The translations under genes were made by a program, and so were the position numbers. Shown piece after piece: positions 1-28,654 of a stretch of 64,000 nt of DNA (positions within the stretch are counted from its first letter, which is position 1; the number at the start of each line of letters is the position of its first letter). The notes beneath the pieces were generated by a model. That model ran no database searches, was not told where the DNA came from, and saw only the letters and a program-made list of their open reading frames with translations. Source of the DNA: Amphiduros pacificus (taxonomy: Eukaryota > Annelida > Polychaeta > Phyllodocida > Hesionidae); NCBI GenBank assembly GCA_949316495.1, contig OX439003.1, forward strand, positions 40,230,225 through 40,294,224, written 5' to 3'.

Positions 1-2401
1 GCTTGATTTATCGGGATCACGCTAAGAAATCATATTAGGCAACCGACAATATATTGGCGAGATAAACCGATTGACAGTGGTACAATTATGAGATTGATTG
101 TTGAAATTGTCAAGGAGGGAGTGGCCGATTGGGTGTGGATTGCCTGACAAGAGTCGCTCCCTTGATTTGCTGAGTGGCCATACACATAGAAATCCTACAT
201 GTACATTAAACCCCTGCTAACCATCCGCAGACTATCAAGCAATTACCATACATTGTCTCGTCCTTCTTGATATCTCCCACACAACTTTATAACTAGAGAG
301 ATACTGTGTTATCTTCTGGTCACATTACTGTTGGTTAAGTTTTTGGTTGTTCTCGTCTGCGCGAGATTCCAATGCAATGGAGAACTCATGTTGGTGTCGG
401 AATGTCTTGCTTACACCGGAAACGGAGGTGGACACGATTTAGCCGCCATGAGATAAAACATGAGATATCAATTTGAGACACTTTAATACAGCAATGCAGC
501 AAAATATCAATATGAAACATTTTGGTTTCCATTAGGCTCACTATCGTGACAATATTGTGGTGAATGCGATTCTGCTGAAACTCCAGTTCCTGATTGGAGA
601 AACGTTGCGTGTGGCCAATGAAATACACTGATGTTAGCACTCGCAGACCTTGCGTCCACAAGGTCAAAGGAGAGAAAGGTTACACCAAGCACCACACTTC
701 CTGCAAGTATTTATTGAATCTTGCAGGAGATAAATTCTCAAAGAAAAGGTCACCATTTTTGCTAGATCAGGAGTATAAAATGTCTTGAAATATACTCACA
801 TCAAGCGTATCTGTAGTTGTAATTGGAGGCAAGAAATCAATACACAAATTGATATAATCGATATCACGTGTGTAGATCGTGATCCCTGCCGACTGTGACG
901 TCAAGCACCCTCCGCGCGTCCACATTGCAGACACGCACATCAAAAACATTGTTCGGCAGCAGACAATAATACCAACAGGTCAAAATAAGAAACCAAACCT
1001 TTTTTCTTAAGAAAATTAATTATATAAAATGTATGTTTATCGTCTTAAAGAAAATAAAACACGTTTGTTACAGTATAATAGGGCTAGCAGTGAAAGATGA
1101 AAATAACTGTTTTAAAAACCAATATCTCAATTTAGTATTCCTATTTTCTACATAAGCACATATATTTGTGTTAGGTCTTGCAGTAACCTTGACTGCAGAA
1201 AAAAGACACCAGTTTAGACAAGGTGTAATTTACTTAAAGGCTATCGGACTTGAACAAATATCTTACACCTAAACATGTAGACGTCTTTATTCATATGAAG
1301 GAAATAAGAAGCACGGCGGGCTACCTTCAGATACAGTTTTATTCTGTAATTGTAGTAGACATTTTCTTAGGGCATTTGTCGACACCAAGTTGTTTATGTC
1401 AGAGTCTTTGCTGAGCCATCGTGTCAGTTGTCTTCCTGAGATCTGAAGGTTTCTCTCTTGTCCCCCGGTACAAATCTACGGTGCTGAAAAATATCGATCC
1501 AAATAGTGAGAGAAAGTGCCTCAAGGATTAGGTACAGTTTGGGAGCATTGGCAGCCTCATTAGACTGGTATAGAGCGGTGCCATTCTGCATTCTTAGGGG
1601 GCTGGATACTGAGGGGTTGGTGAGTGGGGTCAGCCGGGTTGAAAAGTGCACTTTGCCTGATAAAGCAAAGAATCTACTTGTCACTGATCCTCAGGGAATG
1701 TGCTGGATGTGTCTCCAGTATCAAGGCATATATCATTAATGTAGACAGGTGAAACAGGCTGCCTTGAATGAGCGACTTTGATCTCATCTATATTTCCATT
1801 TATCCTTATTATATAAGAAGGACGTGCACAGTCAACAATTTTTTTTGGAGCATGTGCTTCCCTTGTTTATGTGAACTGATCATCTTCTTGCGACCTCTTG
1901 GAAGACAAGATCTGTGGGCCATTAATGGAAAGATGCCATGTCTGTCTTAGATATTCCAATCTGTCTGCACGGTATAGTGTCAGGTGTAAATATGTTTTTA
2001 TATCAAGTAGGCCTCAATGTCTTATGATGTCAATAATATATTTGTGGTGGCGTGCATTCTTTTATGACAAACAAAAATGATTTGGAAAAAAATGGTGCAA
2101 ACTTTTCTGAGTCCACTGTAACATGTTGAAAGGACATATTTGCAAAATAAACTATGCACTGAATGATTGGTGTCGTGACAGGGGTTTTTTTTGCTCCAGG
2201 CACTTGAAGCTTACATTACTGCAGATGTGATTTCACAGATATGTTCTGGAAAATAAATGTACTGAAACATTATATATTGATATAAATATGGATCATACGT
2301 GTTTGATATGGTATATTTAATTAAAGGGAGCACTTAATTATATATAAATAGTCTTTAAGCAATGTAATTAATGCTTTAACAATTATTTTGGCAATTTTCA
2401 G
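1..2401. other. No gene seen; intron or 5' flank of the SLC24-like gene
   Basis: AT-rich sequence with only short ORFs of no recognisable family. The next exon begins in the middle of the exchanger alpha-1 repeat with a split glycine codon, so at least one earlier exon must exist. I could not find a matching donor-bearing exon here, so this stretch is probably intron. Confidence 0.5.
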
Positions 2402-18740
<16,339 letters not shown>

Positions 18741-19470
18741 TTAAAAAAAAGATAAATAGAAATTAAAACAAATTCATTGGCAAATGCAATGGGTTTGTTA
18801 CAAATAACCAGATTTTCACAAAGGAATTGGTCTCAATGGTCAAACACGAGACACTGGACTTGTTGACCATCACAAAGATGCTCCAAATATTGAGCAAAAA
18901 AAAAAAAAAAGAATCTCATTGTGTCAGCTCAGTGCATAATATTGTGTAGGTGTCACACTTGGACACTTATAATGGTTACTGTCCTTTATGTAGGAAATAT
19001 CTTGTCAAACATTTGACCATGCTCCTACCAAAAAAACAAAAACCAGGACCTGCAGGATGCTATTCAGTGCCACAATGTGCCAACAGACATTACAGTTGCA
19101 CTTTGTTAAAATACCACACCCAAAAATGTAATAACGAGGTATAGATCCAGGAGTTACCCGAAGAAAACAGCAATGCCGGAAACTGTGTGATCATTAAACT
19201 CCAAATCAAGTATTGTACACAAAACAAGTCACCCTGTGGCGAGAAATCCAGTAAAAACAGAACTAATGAAATATTTTGCCACGGGGTGCTAAATTGTTAC
19301 AATCGTTACAATATTGGTGTCATATTATCGCTTTTTAAGTAGTCTTCGGTTAAAGGTCTTCATTGTGAAGTTTGTCATGAACGTCATGTGGGTAATTTTC
19401 CCTGACAGGCGTAGATTGCCCTGACAATAAGGAGTAAATAGCAGAAAAAGTGATATTATCGTAAAGAATG

Positions 19471-19476
19471 AATAAA
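19471..19476 (+). terminator. Candidate poly(A) signal of the SLC24-like gene
   Basis: First AATAAA I noticed after the stop codon, about 730 bp downstream. Further AATAAA hexamers occur around 21.4-21.5 kb. Usage cannot be told from sequence alone. Confidence 0.3.
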
Positions 19477-20526
19477 GGCTTGCTTCACTGGTATTGAATC
19501 CAACACATGATTTAGTTGCCAATGAAAACTATAAAAAGTATCTTATTATTTAAAACATGACTTAGAATATCTTCACTAAATATTGTTGTTATAATATGAC
19601 TTAAGTTTAGCACTTTGAATCTAGGTTTTTGACATTTCTGAGATTATAAAGAATCATTTCTTTATATGATGTACAAAGAGCATAACAAACATACAAACCT
19701 TTGCTCTGCTAGATGCAACAATTAAATATTTTTTATTAATCTTCAGCATTTGTTTTGTTGCCACAAATTCAATGTATTATAATACAAATTGCGTAAATGT
19801 ACATTTTGTAAATGTGTACATATGTTTTTTTTAATGTTTGAGAAATGACAGAATATACAGGCTTCCTTGTGTTATTAGAATGGAAATGGGTTATAGGTGA
19901 TGGTCTGAAGTACAAGTAACATTTTCTTTTCCATAATTGGAGGTAGTAAATTATCCATCAATTATCTGTGCATAAAATAACTCTTTTAGTAAGACAGCAA
20001 TAATAATTAAATGTTCATAATAGTGATAAATATTCAATGTACAAGAATTTGAAAGAGCCAGTTAAAATGTGAATGCAGATAAATATGTATTTTAAAAGTA
20101 AAATCTACTGATTTAAAACCGTCTAACCATGCAATAGAAATATAATAATTTTACCCACAGTACACACAAATAGTACATTTTCTTACATTCTAAATATAAA
20201 TATATTAGGTGTCAAAGTTAATTGGAATTAGCATTAATCATTCCTGAAATATGATATGTTTTACCAGAGCTTTAATGTTTTAAGTTGATTACGAGTTTGC
20301 TTAATAGAGAAGTACACATGTGATATTGTTCAAAAGAAAAAAAAAATATCAAGTCCATACAAAGCGATTTGCATTGGCTATTCAGATGGGTACTCCCTTT
20401 CTGTCTAATGTTACCCCATGATGGTACATTTAATTGGTTATGAAAATTCATCAAATCACCAGTCAATAGCGGCAGAGTGCCGCGAATCGTATATCCAAAC
20501 CGATGGTAATATTCTTGTAACGTGAT

Positions 20527-20700
20527 CTGCACATATCCATACATCCATCCAAACATACGTGCATCCAAACATACGTGCATCAAAACATACATACATGCAC
20601 CCATACATGCATCCATACATCCACACACATACACACACACACCCATACACACATCTACATACATATACATACATGCATAACACACACACAGATATATATA
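20527..20700. repeat. CATA/CATC/CA compound microsatellite
   Basis: Runs of CATACATC, CATGCATC and CACACA, ending in a short TATATA tract. Cys/Met/Tyr-rich ORFs on the other strand come from this low-complexity tract. Confidence 0.9.
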
Positions 20701-23214
20701 TATAAGATATTATTGTAAGACCACCTTTATTCTACATATCGTATTAATAGTAGGGTTGACTTGACATTAACAATTGTATATTTGTTTTTGTTGTGAAAAG
20801 TTACATGCAAGCGTCTGAGAGTTACTATCGAACTATCAAACATGTAAAAAAAGTTACCAAGAAAATGCAATCAAAAGGATGAATAATATGTAGATAAAGG
20901 GCTTCATTTGCAAAAAAACAATGGCTAGAAGTTTCTTGTTTTACCTTTTAAAGTGAATTAAATCACAATTTTGTTATTTCAACACTGTAAAACATATCAA
21001 ACTTTTTCAGGCCTACATATGTGCAGAAGATTAAACAAGAAACTTGTGGCTAAATTTGCTTGTGTGATCCTGCATGGTCTTAAGGGTATATCAGATTGAA
21101 ACTGGTGCCCAAATATGTTGCCACGTTCAAACCGAAAAACAAAACTGCAGTTCATGTTGACAAACAACTTGGTATAGTTTATTTTCATAGGTGTTTAGGA
21201 AAAATGGGTAACCATTTTGTTTAAAGCGGGTGCTTAGGCTATGTAAATATGTGATGTGGATTTTCATGGCCCATGAAAAGTGTTTTAGTCCTGCAAACAA
21301 GTGCATCTGAAAATGCATGGATAGCCTTAAACGGGTCAGCAGTCTTTTACCGTACAACTCATGCAAGTATAACTCACTTGTTTGTAGAACTAACTATAGG
21401 AAAATAAAATATATAAAATAGAAACCTTGTTGCCAAAATAGTAAATTTTAAAACTAGATCGTACATAAACTTGTGCATTACATTGCAAACAGCTTTGTAA
21501 GTCAAATTGTAAATAAAGCCTATTTATTGATTTTTACATCAATTTCTAGTTTTCTTTCTATATCCGATAAATTCTTGAGCCAATCTCATTTAGCTTAACT
21601 CTTCTCCCTCGTTGGGCGGACTCTCATGATAGAGAAATAGATAGATATTTCCTGCTAATTAGAATAACCTTGTTTTGATTAAATTTTTGATTAAACACAT
21701 TGCTTTGTGTTTAGGTTGATGTGTGGACTTGGATGCTGGACTACATAATTAATATCAATTATTCGGATGGGAAAGTGATGGAACACCCTCCCTCATATTT
21801 ATGATTTTTAAAAAATTATTATTTTACTTTTTTGGTGGTGGGGGGTTGAGCTATTTGTTAAGTATTCATTTACAAATACCGATGAAGCATTGTTAAAAGA
21901 GTACACACTAACTGCCGATTCCTATTCCCTGTCTGCAGACTACTTCCGGTTTACTTCCGGTTTACTTTCCGGTTTAATGTCTGCCTTTTCCACATTTCTA
22001 CATTCCTCTGTTTTTTACAGACTAATACCCAAAATAAATACTTCAGAAGGTCCTTGCAATCCACTGCCAGATGTTCTAATCTCAATTAATATTTAACTTA
22101 AACAGAAGAAAGTTTTTGCCAGCTCAGCAATTACCAGCCAAAAACATTTCTGATGACACATGCAAAGCAAGGCATGGTCCTATTTTGGCTCTGCATGTAT
22201 TGTCCAGGCATTTACCCTCTCTTTGATCATAGCGAAGACGTCATACATTGGGGAATTTTATCAAAAGCATCAAGTTAAAATCCAGGGCCCGATTTTTTAA
22301 ACAAACTCGCATTCACCTTTGAAGCTCGAGCTTCGATTTTTATTTTAATCTGAGCCCAATATTTTGTGTTATATTTGTGGCATTAAGATTTATTCCATAC
22401 CCTGCCATTTTAAAATCCTAAAGGGCGCTTATACTTTCTTAATGTATAGAATTTATGAGGATTTTGAAATTACAGGGGTGGGAGAACCCTAAACGGCACG
22501 GGACAGAAATCACAGCTTCAGGGGCACCAGACAGAAATCTCATCAAATTTCACTTCCAGATGATCATATAATTGTACATATAATTGATGATCATGTCACG
22601 TGAGAGATACATTATTACTTATGGGGTCAATATGCCTTCCTTAGGTAACCAAAATGTAACATCTACTCTTTGACCCCCAAATCAAGGAAAAATGGCAGAG
22701 ACTTAAATGTCAAAAATGATAAACTTTAGGAATCATGTCACCATGTAATTCAAACAACTGTCTAATACTTGTACATTCTCTGATTTTAGGATGGCAACGA
22801 TCTTGTTCTCTCACATGACCGAATAGTAACACATCTTTTCAGTCTTTCTTCTCTACTGATTATCACCGGAAATGACTGCAAGAAATTCTATGCAATTCTG
22901 AGATCATAGCATGATTTGCATATATATGATAAACAGTGTGAATTGTTTTACATAATCATAGTCTAGGCCTGCATTAAGAATCTTTTCCAGACAACGACCA
23001 GCTTACCACTTTGACTCAATTGTCATGTTCACCACTTTTTCAATATATGAGCTTGAATAATCATCCCGTACTTTCAGTTTGTGGATGTACAGTGGGAAAA
23101 TCACTGCACACACGTCTGAGCATTATTACTACACATTACTTCACTCAAATTGTGACTGTATTTGACAATTAAAATAATGAGTGCAATATTTGAATTTATC
23201 TTACATATAGAAAT

Positions 23215-23810
23215 TCTAATTTGTTTACTGTATAAAGTCATTATTGTTCATATTTTCTATGTTTGCAAAAAAAAAGATAATTATTATATTCTTCTGATAT
23301 GCAAATTGCTCAATACGAATTCCAATATAAGGATTTCATCTTTTTTTGGTATCAAGTCATTTATATTGTTTTATATTCTTCTTTATTTGCAATAGACAAA
23401 TCAATTTATGGTTTCTGAAGTACATATCACTCAAACAGAACCCCAATATGACGATTTCACCTTCAGCATGAAAGTAATACTTTTCCCAACCGGGGTAATT
23501 CGAACCCTGAAATTGAAATTGGCACTATGTTCCATTTCTTTGCTAATGTATCATTGCTTAAACTTAACCCAAATATTTTGATGCCATCTTTGTTTTCTGT
23601 ACATTTTATTTTATTTTGCAATTTTGTTTATTGTATAAAGTCATTATTTTTTATAATATCTATCAAAACAAAAAATGTTCCAATTCTGTATGTTCTGATG
23701 TGCATGTTGCTAAAATAAAACTCCAAAACGAAGAATTCTTTTTCAGCATGAAAATACTTGTTCCAACCGGGAATATAACCCCAGCCCTTTCAAGCTGGAA
23801 TACCCAGTTT
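23215..23810 (+). repeat. Diverged tandem duplication
   Basis: The phrase GTTTACTGTATAAAGTCATT near 23,221 recurs as GTTTATTGTATAAAGTCATT near 23,625, with a shorter version near 23,352. The block ending CAGCATGAAA-x-TACTT, CCAACCGGG recurs near 23,465 and 23,747. It is an old, diverged duplication. Family unknown. Confidence 0.6.
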
Positions 23811-24127
23811 TGTCCTTGGTGAAAGGTGAATTATCCATGATAAATATGATTGTTTCATTTGAGATGATTGATTGGTACAATATCACAAGAATAAATCCCT
23901 CAGGCTGGTTCCATTAGCATTTGATACTGGGTCAATACACACTTTATATTGAATATCATACTAGCATTATTAACATCACCAATTATGATACACTTGGAGT
24001 TCTTGTCTCTACAATAACTATGTACAGCGGCAAATGAATCTGGTGTGTGATAAGGTGAATCTCTATATCTACAGCACCATACTTTAAGCCAGGGGTTGAT
24101 TCAACGTGAACCAGACTTGGTCATGTT

Positions 24128-24443
24128 CACATTCAATGTATGCCACGGGCCGTGGCGCAGTTGGATAGAGCGCCAGCTTACTAGCACCAGTTCCTCTGTG
24201 GCGATCCAAAGGTCGTGGGTTCGATCCCCGACCGTGCCGAGATTGAACTCATGATACAATTTCCCATATGAGCTGAGGCCCGTGCCTAAAGGGTTGACTG
24301 GGTGGGTTGTCATGTCAAGGACCTGCGTCATGACAATTCAGTGAGGCAGCACTATATTTCCTACAAGTAAGTCCCATCACGAAATGACTGGAATAATGTT
24401 GAAAGTGATGTAAAAACCTAAACAACCAAACACATTCAATGTA
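24128..24443 (+). mobile_element. tRNA-derived SINE, copy 1, with target duplications
   Basis: The body is 24141-24430. It is flanked by perfect 13-bp duplications CACATTCAATGTA at 24128-24140 and 24431-24443. The tRNA-like head has an A box (TGGCGCAGTTGG, 24153-24164) and a B box (GGTTCGATCC, 24218-24227). A central block follows (GTTGTCATGTCAAGGACCTG), then a tail ending AAAGTGATGTAAAAACC and A/C-rich repeats. The layout is that of a V-domain-like mollusc SINE. The perfect duplications suggest a fairly recent insertion. Confidence 0.92.
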
Positions 24444-24467
24444 ATACATTAATGGCCAGACATCCAA

Positions 24468-24713
24468 CTAAAACAACACTGGGACAACACCTCTCGATTC
24501 CTCTCCAGCCATGACTTGACTGCGTATACATTTAACTCCTGGGGTTGAAAATGGGTATACACACTTCGACTCTGATAGGCTTACAATGTCATATTTACAG
24601 AATAGGTCTATGATTTCACTGTTCTCAATTTTGGCTGATATTCCATTTATGTTTAAACATAATATGCTAATTGACTGTTTCAATATGGTCACATTATTTT
24701 GTTCATTTTGCAT
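24468..24713 (-). mobile_element. LINE endonuclease fragment
   Basis: The minus strand encodes ISILCLNINGISAKIENSEI, then FCKYDIVSLSESKC. The N-G and S-E-S/T-K motifs are those of the APE-type endonuclease N-terminus of non-LTR retrotransposons (jockey/CR1/RTE style). Only about 80 residues remain, with no RT nearby. The clade cannot be fixed. Confidence 0.65.
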
Positions 24714-25040
24714 ACAATCCTATTGGTCTTTGAGTGCAACACATTTATGATGATATTCATTAAACAAATATCTCAATTTTGCCACATTTCGATAAATCAC
24801 TTCATTTTGGAGCTTGTATTTTTGGCAAACCATTGCGCAAATCAATCACAATAAATGGACAGAATTGATTGATTTTAATTGACAAAGTTTTTTAATTCCC
24901 AAGGAAAGCCAAAACAGTTTCACTTTCAGGTCGATGATTGGATAATTTGCAATGAGAGTGGTGGTCTGTGGACGGAGTTTGCAATAGTGTCTGTAGACCG
25001 CTGCATCAACTTGCCAGAGAAGATGAGTTTTGCCGTGAGA

Positions 25041-26707
25041 GCCGCCCTCAGAGTCAACTATGTGCTGAGAGAGCCGTCCTCAGAGACAAATATGTGCTGA
25101 GGTAGCCGCCCTTGTAGTCAACTATGTGCTGAGGTAGCCGCCCTTGTAGTCAACTATGTGCTAAGGTAGCCGCCCTTGTAGTCAACTATGTGCTGAGGTA
25201 GCCGCCCTTGTAGTCAACTATGTGCTAAGGTAGCCGCCCTTGTAGTCAACTATGTGCTGAGGTAGCCGCCCTTGTAGTCAACTATGTCCTGAGGTAGCCG
25301 CTCTTGTAGTCAACTATGTGCTGAGGTAGCCGCCCTTGTAGTGAACTATGTGCTAAGGTAGCCGCCCTTGTAGTCAACTATGTGCTGAGGTAGCCGCCCT
25401 TGTAGTCAACTATGTCCTGAGGTAGCCGCTCTTGTAGTCAACTATGTGCTGAGGTAGCCGCCCTTGTAGTCAACTATGTGCTGAGGTAGCCGCCCTTGTA
25501 GTCAACTATGTGCTGAGGTAGCCGCTCTTGTAGTCAACTATGTGCTGAGGTAGCCGCCCTTGTAGTCAACTATGTGCTGAGGTAGCCGCCCTTGTAGTTA
25601 ACTATGTGCTGAGGTAGCCGCCCATATAGTTAACTATGTGCTGAGGTAGCCGCCCTTGTAGTCAACTATGTGCTAAGGTAGCCGCCCTTGTAGTCAACTA
25701 TGTGCTGAGGTAGCTGCCCTTGTAGTCAACTACTGTATACAGACAAATTTTCGCGACCTTTTTATTTTCACGTTAATTTGCGCCAAGACGTCATTCGCGA
25801 AATTAAATGGACGCAAAATTGAAGAGGGGACTCTCTCGCTTTGTTTTGACTTTGTTCTCACTGATTCCAATTATCAGCGTTCACAGTTTTGCGTTTCGTC
25901 ATTGTCTCCACTGCTTTGAGTCGTGTGTTCCCTTTTTGACAGAAATGCTTTCACACGTGGATCGATTTTAATTGCATTTTAAATGATAAATAAAGGTATT
26001 TACCCAATATTAACACAAAATACGTTTTGCAGGTCGAGAACAGAACAAAACCATTCATCCATTTAACATGCATTACGCAATACGAGGTCGTCATGTTAAA
26101 AAGCGGGAGTGACTGGGACAAGCTTTTTTTTTGGCGCGAAAACAATTGGAGTCTATCAACACGCATTGAAATATTAATATATTGAGCAATGATGGATCCC
26201 TGGCTTCTCCTCGTGTTGCGGACGTGAATTACCGCGACGTCACGTACATGATATTTACGTTTTACTTCATGGATAAATTCTCGACCTGCAAAGCGTAATT
26301 TGTGATAATATTATGTACTAGAAATCCAAATTCGTGAAAATAAAACGGTGCGAACCTGTTGAAAACGGCGATGACGCGAAAATAACTAGGCGCAAATTTT
26401 TCTCTGTATACAGTATTTGCTGAGGTAGCCGCCCTTGTAGTCAACTATGTGCTGAGATAGCTGCCCTTATAGTCAACTATGTGCTAAGGAAGCCGCCCTT
26501 ATAGTCAACTATGTGCTGAGGTAGCCGCCCATATAGTCAACTATGTGCTGAGGTAGCTGCCCTTAAAGTCAACCATGTGCCGAGGGAGCTGCCCTTATAG
26601 TCAACTATGTGCTAAGGTAGCCGCCCATATAGTCAACTATGTGCCGAGGGAGCTGCCCTCATACTCAACTATGCGCTGAAGGAGCTGCCCTTATAGTCAA
26701 CTATGTG
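25041..26707 (+). repeat. 32-bp minisatellite derived from VAT1-like coding sequence
   Basis: The unit is GCCGCCCTTGTAGTCAACTA followed by TGTGCTGAGGTA. Copies run 25041-25730 and resume after the inserted element at about 26416, ending at 26707. The first and last units grade into the flanking exon sequence for Ala-Ala-Leu-x-Val-Asn-Tyr-Val. Variants such as CTAAGG for CTGAGG recur in neighbouring units. At the right edge units keep the exon-like AGGGAGCTGCC form. Confidence 0.95.
25731..26415. mobile_element. TA-target foldback/MITE element inserted in the minisatellite
   Basis: The element is 25733-26413 (681 bp), flanked by TA on both sides. Its ends are CTGTATACAG, extending to CTGTATACAGACAAATTTT on the left and CTGTATACAGAGAAAAATTT on the right (reverse complement). 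Internally, 26006-26040 and 26278-26312 form a 35-bp inverted pair with about four mismatches. It is rich in TTCGCG and has no transposase ORF. It looks like a non-autonomous Tc1/mariner-type element. Removing the element and one TA restores the 32-bp repeat phase. Confidence 0.85.
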
Positions 26708-26845
26708 ACCGCCTACCATATGCTGTTTGATTTTGCCAACCTTCGTGAAAGAAAATGTGTGCTCATTCATATGGCAACAGGTATAAACTGCCATTTTAAA
26801 TCATTGTATGCGAGTTGTTTCACAGGCATAATGAAATCTAAGGTG

Positions 26846-27046
26846 GTTTGTTTGTTTGTTTGTTTGGGGTTTTACATCACTTTCAACATTATTTCAGTCA
26901 TTTCGTGATGAGACCTACTTGAAGCAGATATAGTGCTGCCTCACTGAATTGTCATGTTGCAGGTCCTTGACATGACAACCCACCCAGTCACAGATCTACA
27001 AGGACAGCAGGTTATTCCTTTGGCACGGACCTCAACTCATGTGTGG
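26846..27046 (-). mobile_element. SINE copy 3, truncated, minus orientation
   Basis: Reverse-complement match to the tail and central block of the SINEs at 24.1 and 33.6 kb (GTTTGTTTGGGGTTTTACAT, then GGTCCTTGACATGACAACCC). The tRNA head is missing. More diverged than copies 1 and 2. Confidence 0.85.
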
Positions 27047-28654
27047 TATTGATGAGTTAAAAACACCATATTAGAAAAGGATGGAGGATTAATCTCTGAA
27101 CATCAATTTTGCAAACCCCAGGAGAATAATATCTATATGACAATGGATCTTCATAACATCCATAAAACTCCCTTGTATTTTCAAGTTTTTTACTAAAAAA
27201 TCTGACATTTCCCTATTACTGCTGACATGGCCTGTCTACAATTCAGAATCCGGCCTTCTAAATATTTATAGTAAATTATTACATCATGGTTCAAACATAT
27301 TTTTAATTTAACTACAATTGAAGCATGGTCTGCATTTTGAAAATAATACATATAAACTTTTCTTATTACTTTCTGTGATCAGCATAAGTTATAAAGGTGT
27401 AATGGCTACCAAAAAGCATGTTTGAATTATTTGTAATTATCAAAAAAGCTTGTGAGTTTGGATTTGAATAACTTTTTTGTGGTGTGTGATATTTAAGGGT
27501 ATTTATGTGTGTTGGTAGTGAGTGCCCCCTAGTGGCAGAGGAGTAAATTACCAGAATACTGTACTTGATGGGAATTGTTACATTTACGGTTTAAAAATAC
27601 ATTCCCTATTAAATTAAAAGCATTCATGACATGAATCAATATTTAAACACTACAATATTTGAATTATAAGGTATGATTACAAGTATATTTCTTTCAAAAC
27701 AGTATTTTGTCCTAATTTTCCTTGATGATAGGTTTGATGAGAAATGAAGAAGACAAGCAAATAAGTTCTGCAGATTACACAACAGGAATAGGCTTGTTTT
27801 TAGCTGTGTTTATTTCATTGCATTGGGAAGAAAATTCACTGTGATCCTAGTGAAACAGATTTTCTCATTTTGATTTGCATAATATGGAAATAAAAAGGAA
27901 GTTTGGCAATCAGATATGTGAAGGGAGGTGAAAAAATTCATATTTTTGAAATGATTAAGTGTGTACTTTACCTCTATTTTTCTCTTAATGTTTTTGAAAA
28001 ATAGAAAATCTGTTTCACTAGGATCACAGTAAATATTGTGACACCCATACATACCCTTAAAAAAACAACAACAAAATTTAACATTTTATAAGCCTCAAAC
28101 CTGTACCATATAGAATGCCAGGTGTAATTAATTGTCTACCTGTTAAAAAGTCTGGCTTTTGTCACAGGTGTGTGTGAAGGCACAAACAACAGTTTAAAAT
28201 GGCAAGATGACCTTTATAAATTTGTACTGTTTTTGTGGTAAACAATGATACTGATTTTTATTGTAGTTTGCTATTAATTTATACCTTGTACCTGATTGGC
28301 TGGTACTACTATGATCCCTTTGACAAGATGGCAGCCACCAGCAAAAGATGATTAAAAGTTCAGAATATTTAAGTACTAAAATGATGTCTCGAAGTCTTCT
28401 TTTCATGTTATATATGTATTCATATCGATGAAATTGAAATTGCTAATCCACAATTTGTGAAGGTTTCCGTCCCCTTTAAGGAATATTTAAGCATCTCTTT
28501 TGTGATACAAAATCAAGCACAAGAGACCACTCCCTCATCTAATCGACACCAACAAGACCCACCTACCTCTACAACCAGGGAAAATCAAACCCCGCATTGA
28601 CTGTCTGGCTATTTTAAGAGGTAAGGTTTCCATTTCAAAGCATTACTTGACGAG
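27047..28654. other. Intergenic, no gene seen apart from the MITE
   Basis: AT-rich intergenic DNA with a CTCF-like motif at 27,524 and the MITE at 27,838. No downstream VAT1 exon was recognised. Confidence 0.6.
27838..28030. mobile_element. 193-bp MITE with perfect 28-bp TIRs
   Basis: The left arm 27838-27865 (ACTGTGATCCTAGTGAAACA followed by GATTTTCT) and the right arm 28003-28030 are perfect reverse complements. The interior is AT-rich and non-coding. The outer flank shows TA on the right and CA on the left, possibly a mutated TA duplication. Confidence 0.9.

Larger units (their letters stand above)
18741..24127. other. 3' UTR and intergenic sequence, no gene seen
   Basis: AT-rich, with only short ORFs without family signal. 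It includes a microsatellite patch (20,527-20,700) and a diverged tandem duplication near 23.2-23.8 kb, listed separately. I searched for earlier VAT1-like exons here and saw none. Confidence 0.6.
24930..26780 (+). pseudogene. VAT1-like exon split by an exon-derived minisatellite and a nested TIR element
   Basis: The left part (24930-25040) follows acceptor CACTTTCAG and reads VDDWIICNESGGLWTEF, then VDRCINLPEKMSF. The right part (26684-26780) reads AALIVNYVTAYHMLFDFANL, then LIHMAT, and ends at donor GTATAA in phase 1. Together this matches the substrate/NADPH-domain segment of VAT1 (synaptic vesicle protein VAT-1, zinc-free quinone oxidoreductase/MDR family: PE-x-M-F, AALLVNY-TAY-LFDF-NL, LVHMA-G). 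Both halves are in the same frame. Between them lie exactly 30 extra 32-bp units (960 bp) plus a 683-bp insertion, and the units contain stops. No other VAT1 exon was seen within several kb on either side, so this is probably a decayed or duplicated gene piece. Removal of the array by splicing is not excluded. Confidence 0.7.

Noticed and set aside
24153-24240. Genuine tRNA genes at 24.15 and 33.61 kb
   Set aside because: A and B boxes are present, but the middle does not fold as an anticodon arm and both continue into a SINE body with target duplications.
25041-25735. let-7 microRNA precursors, because of TGAGGTAG in each unit
   Set aside because: Only the seed matches; the rest of mature let-7 and a hairpin arm are absent.
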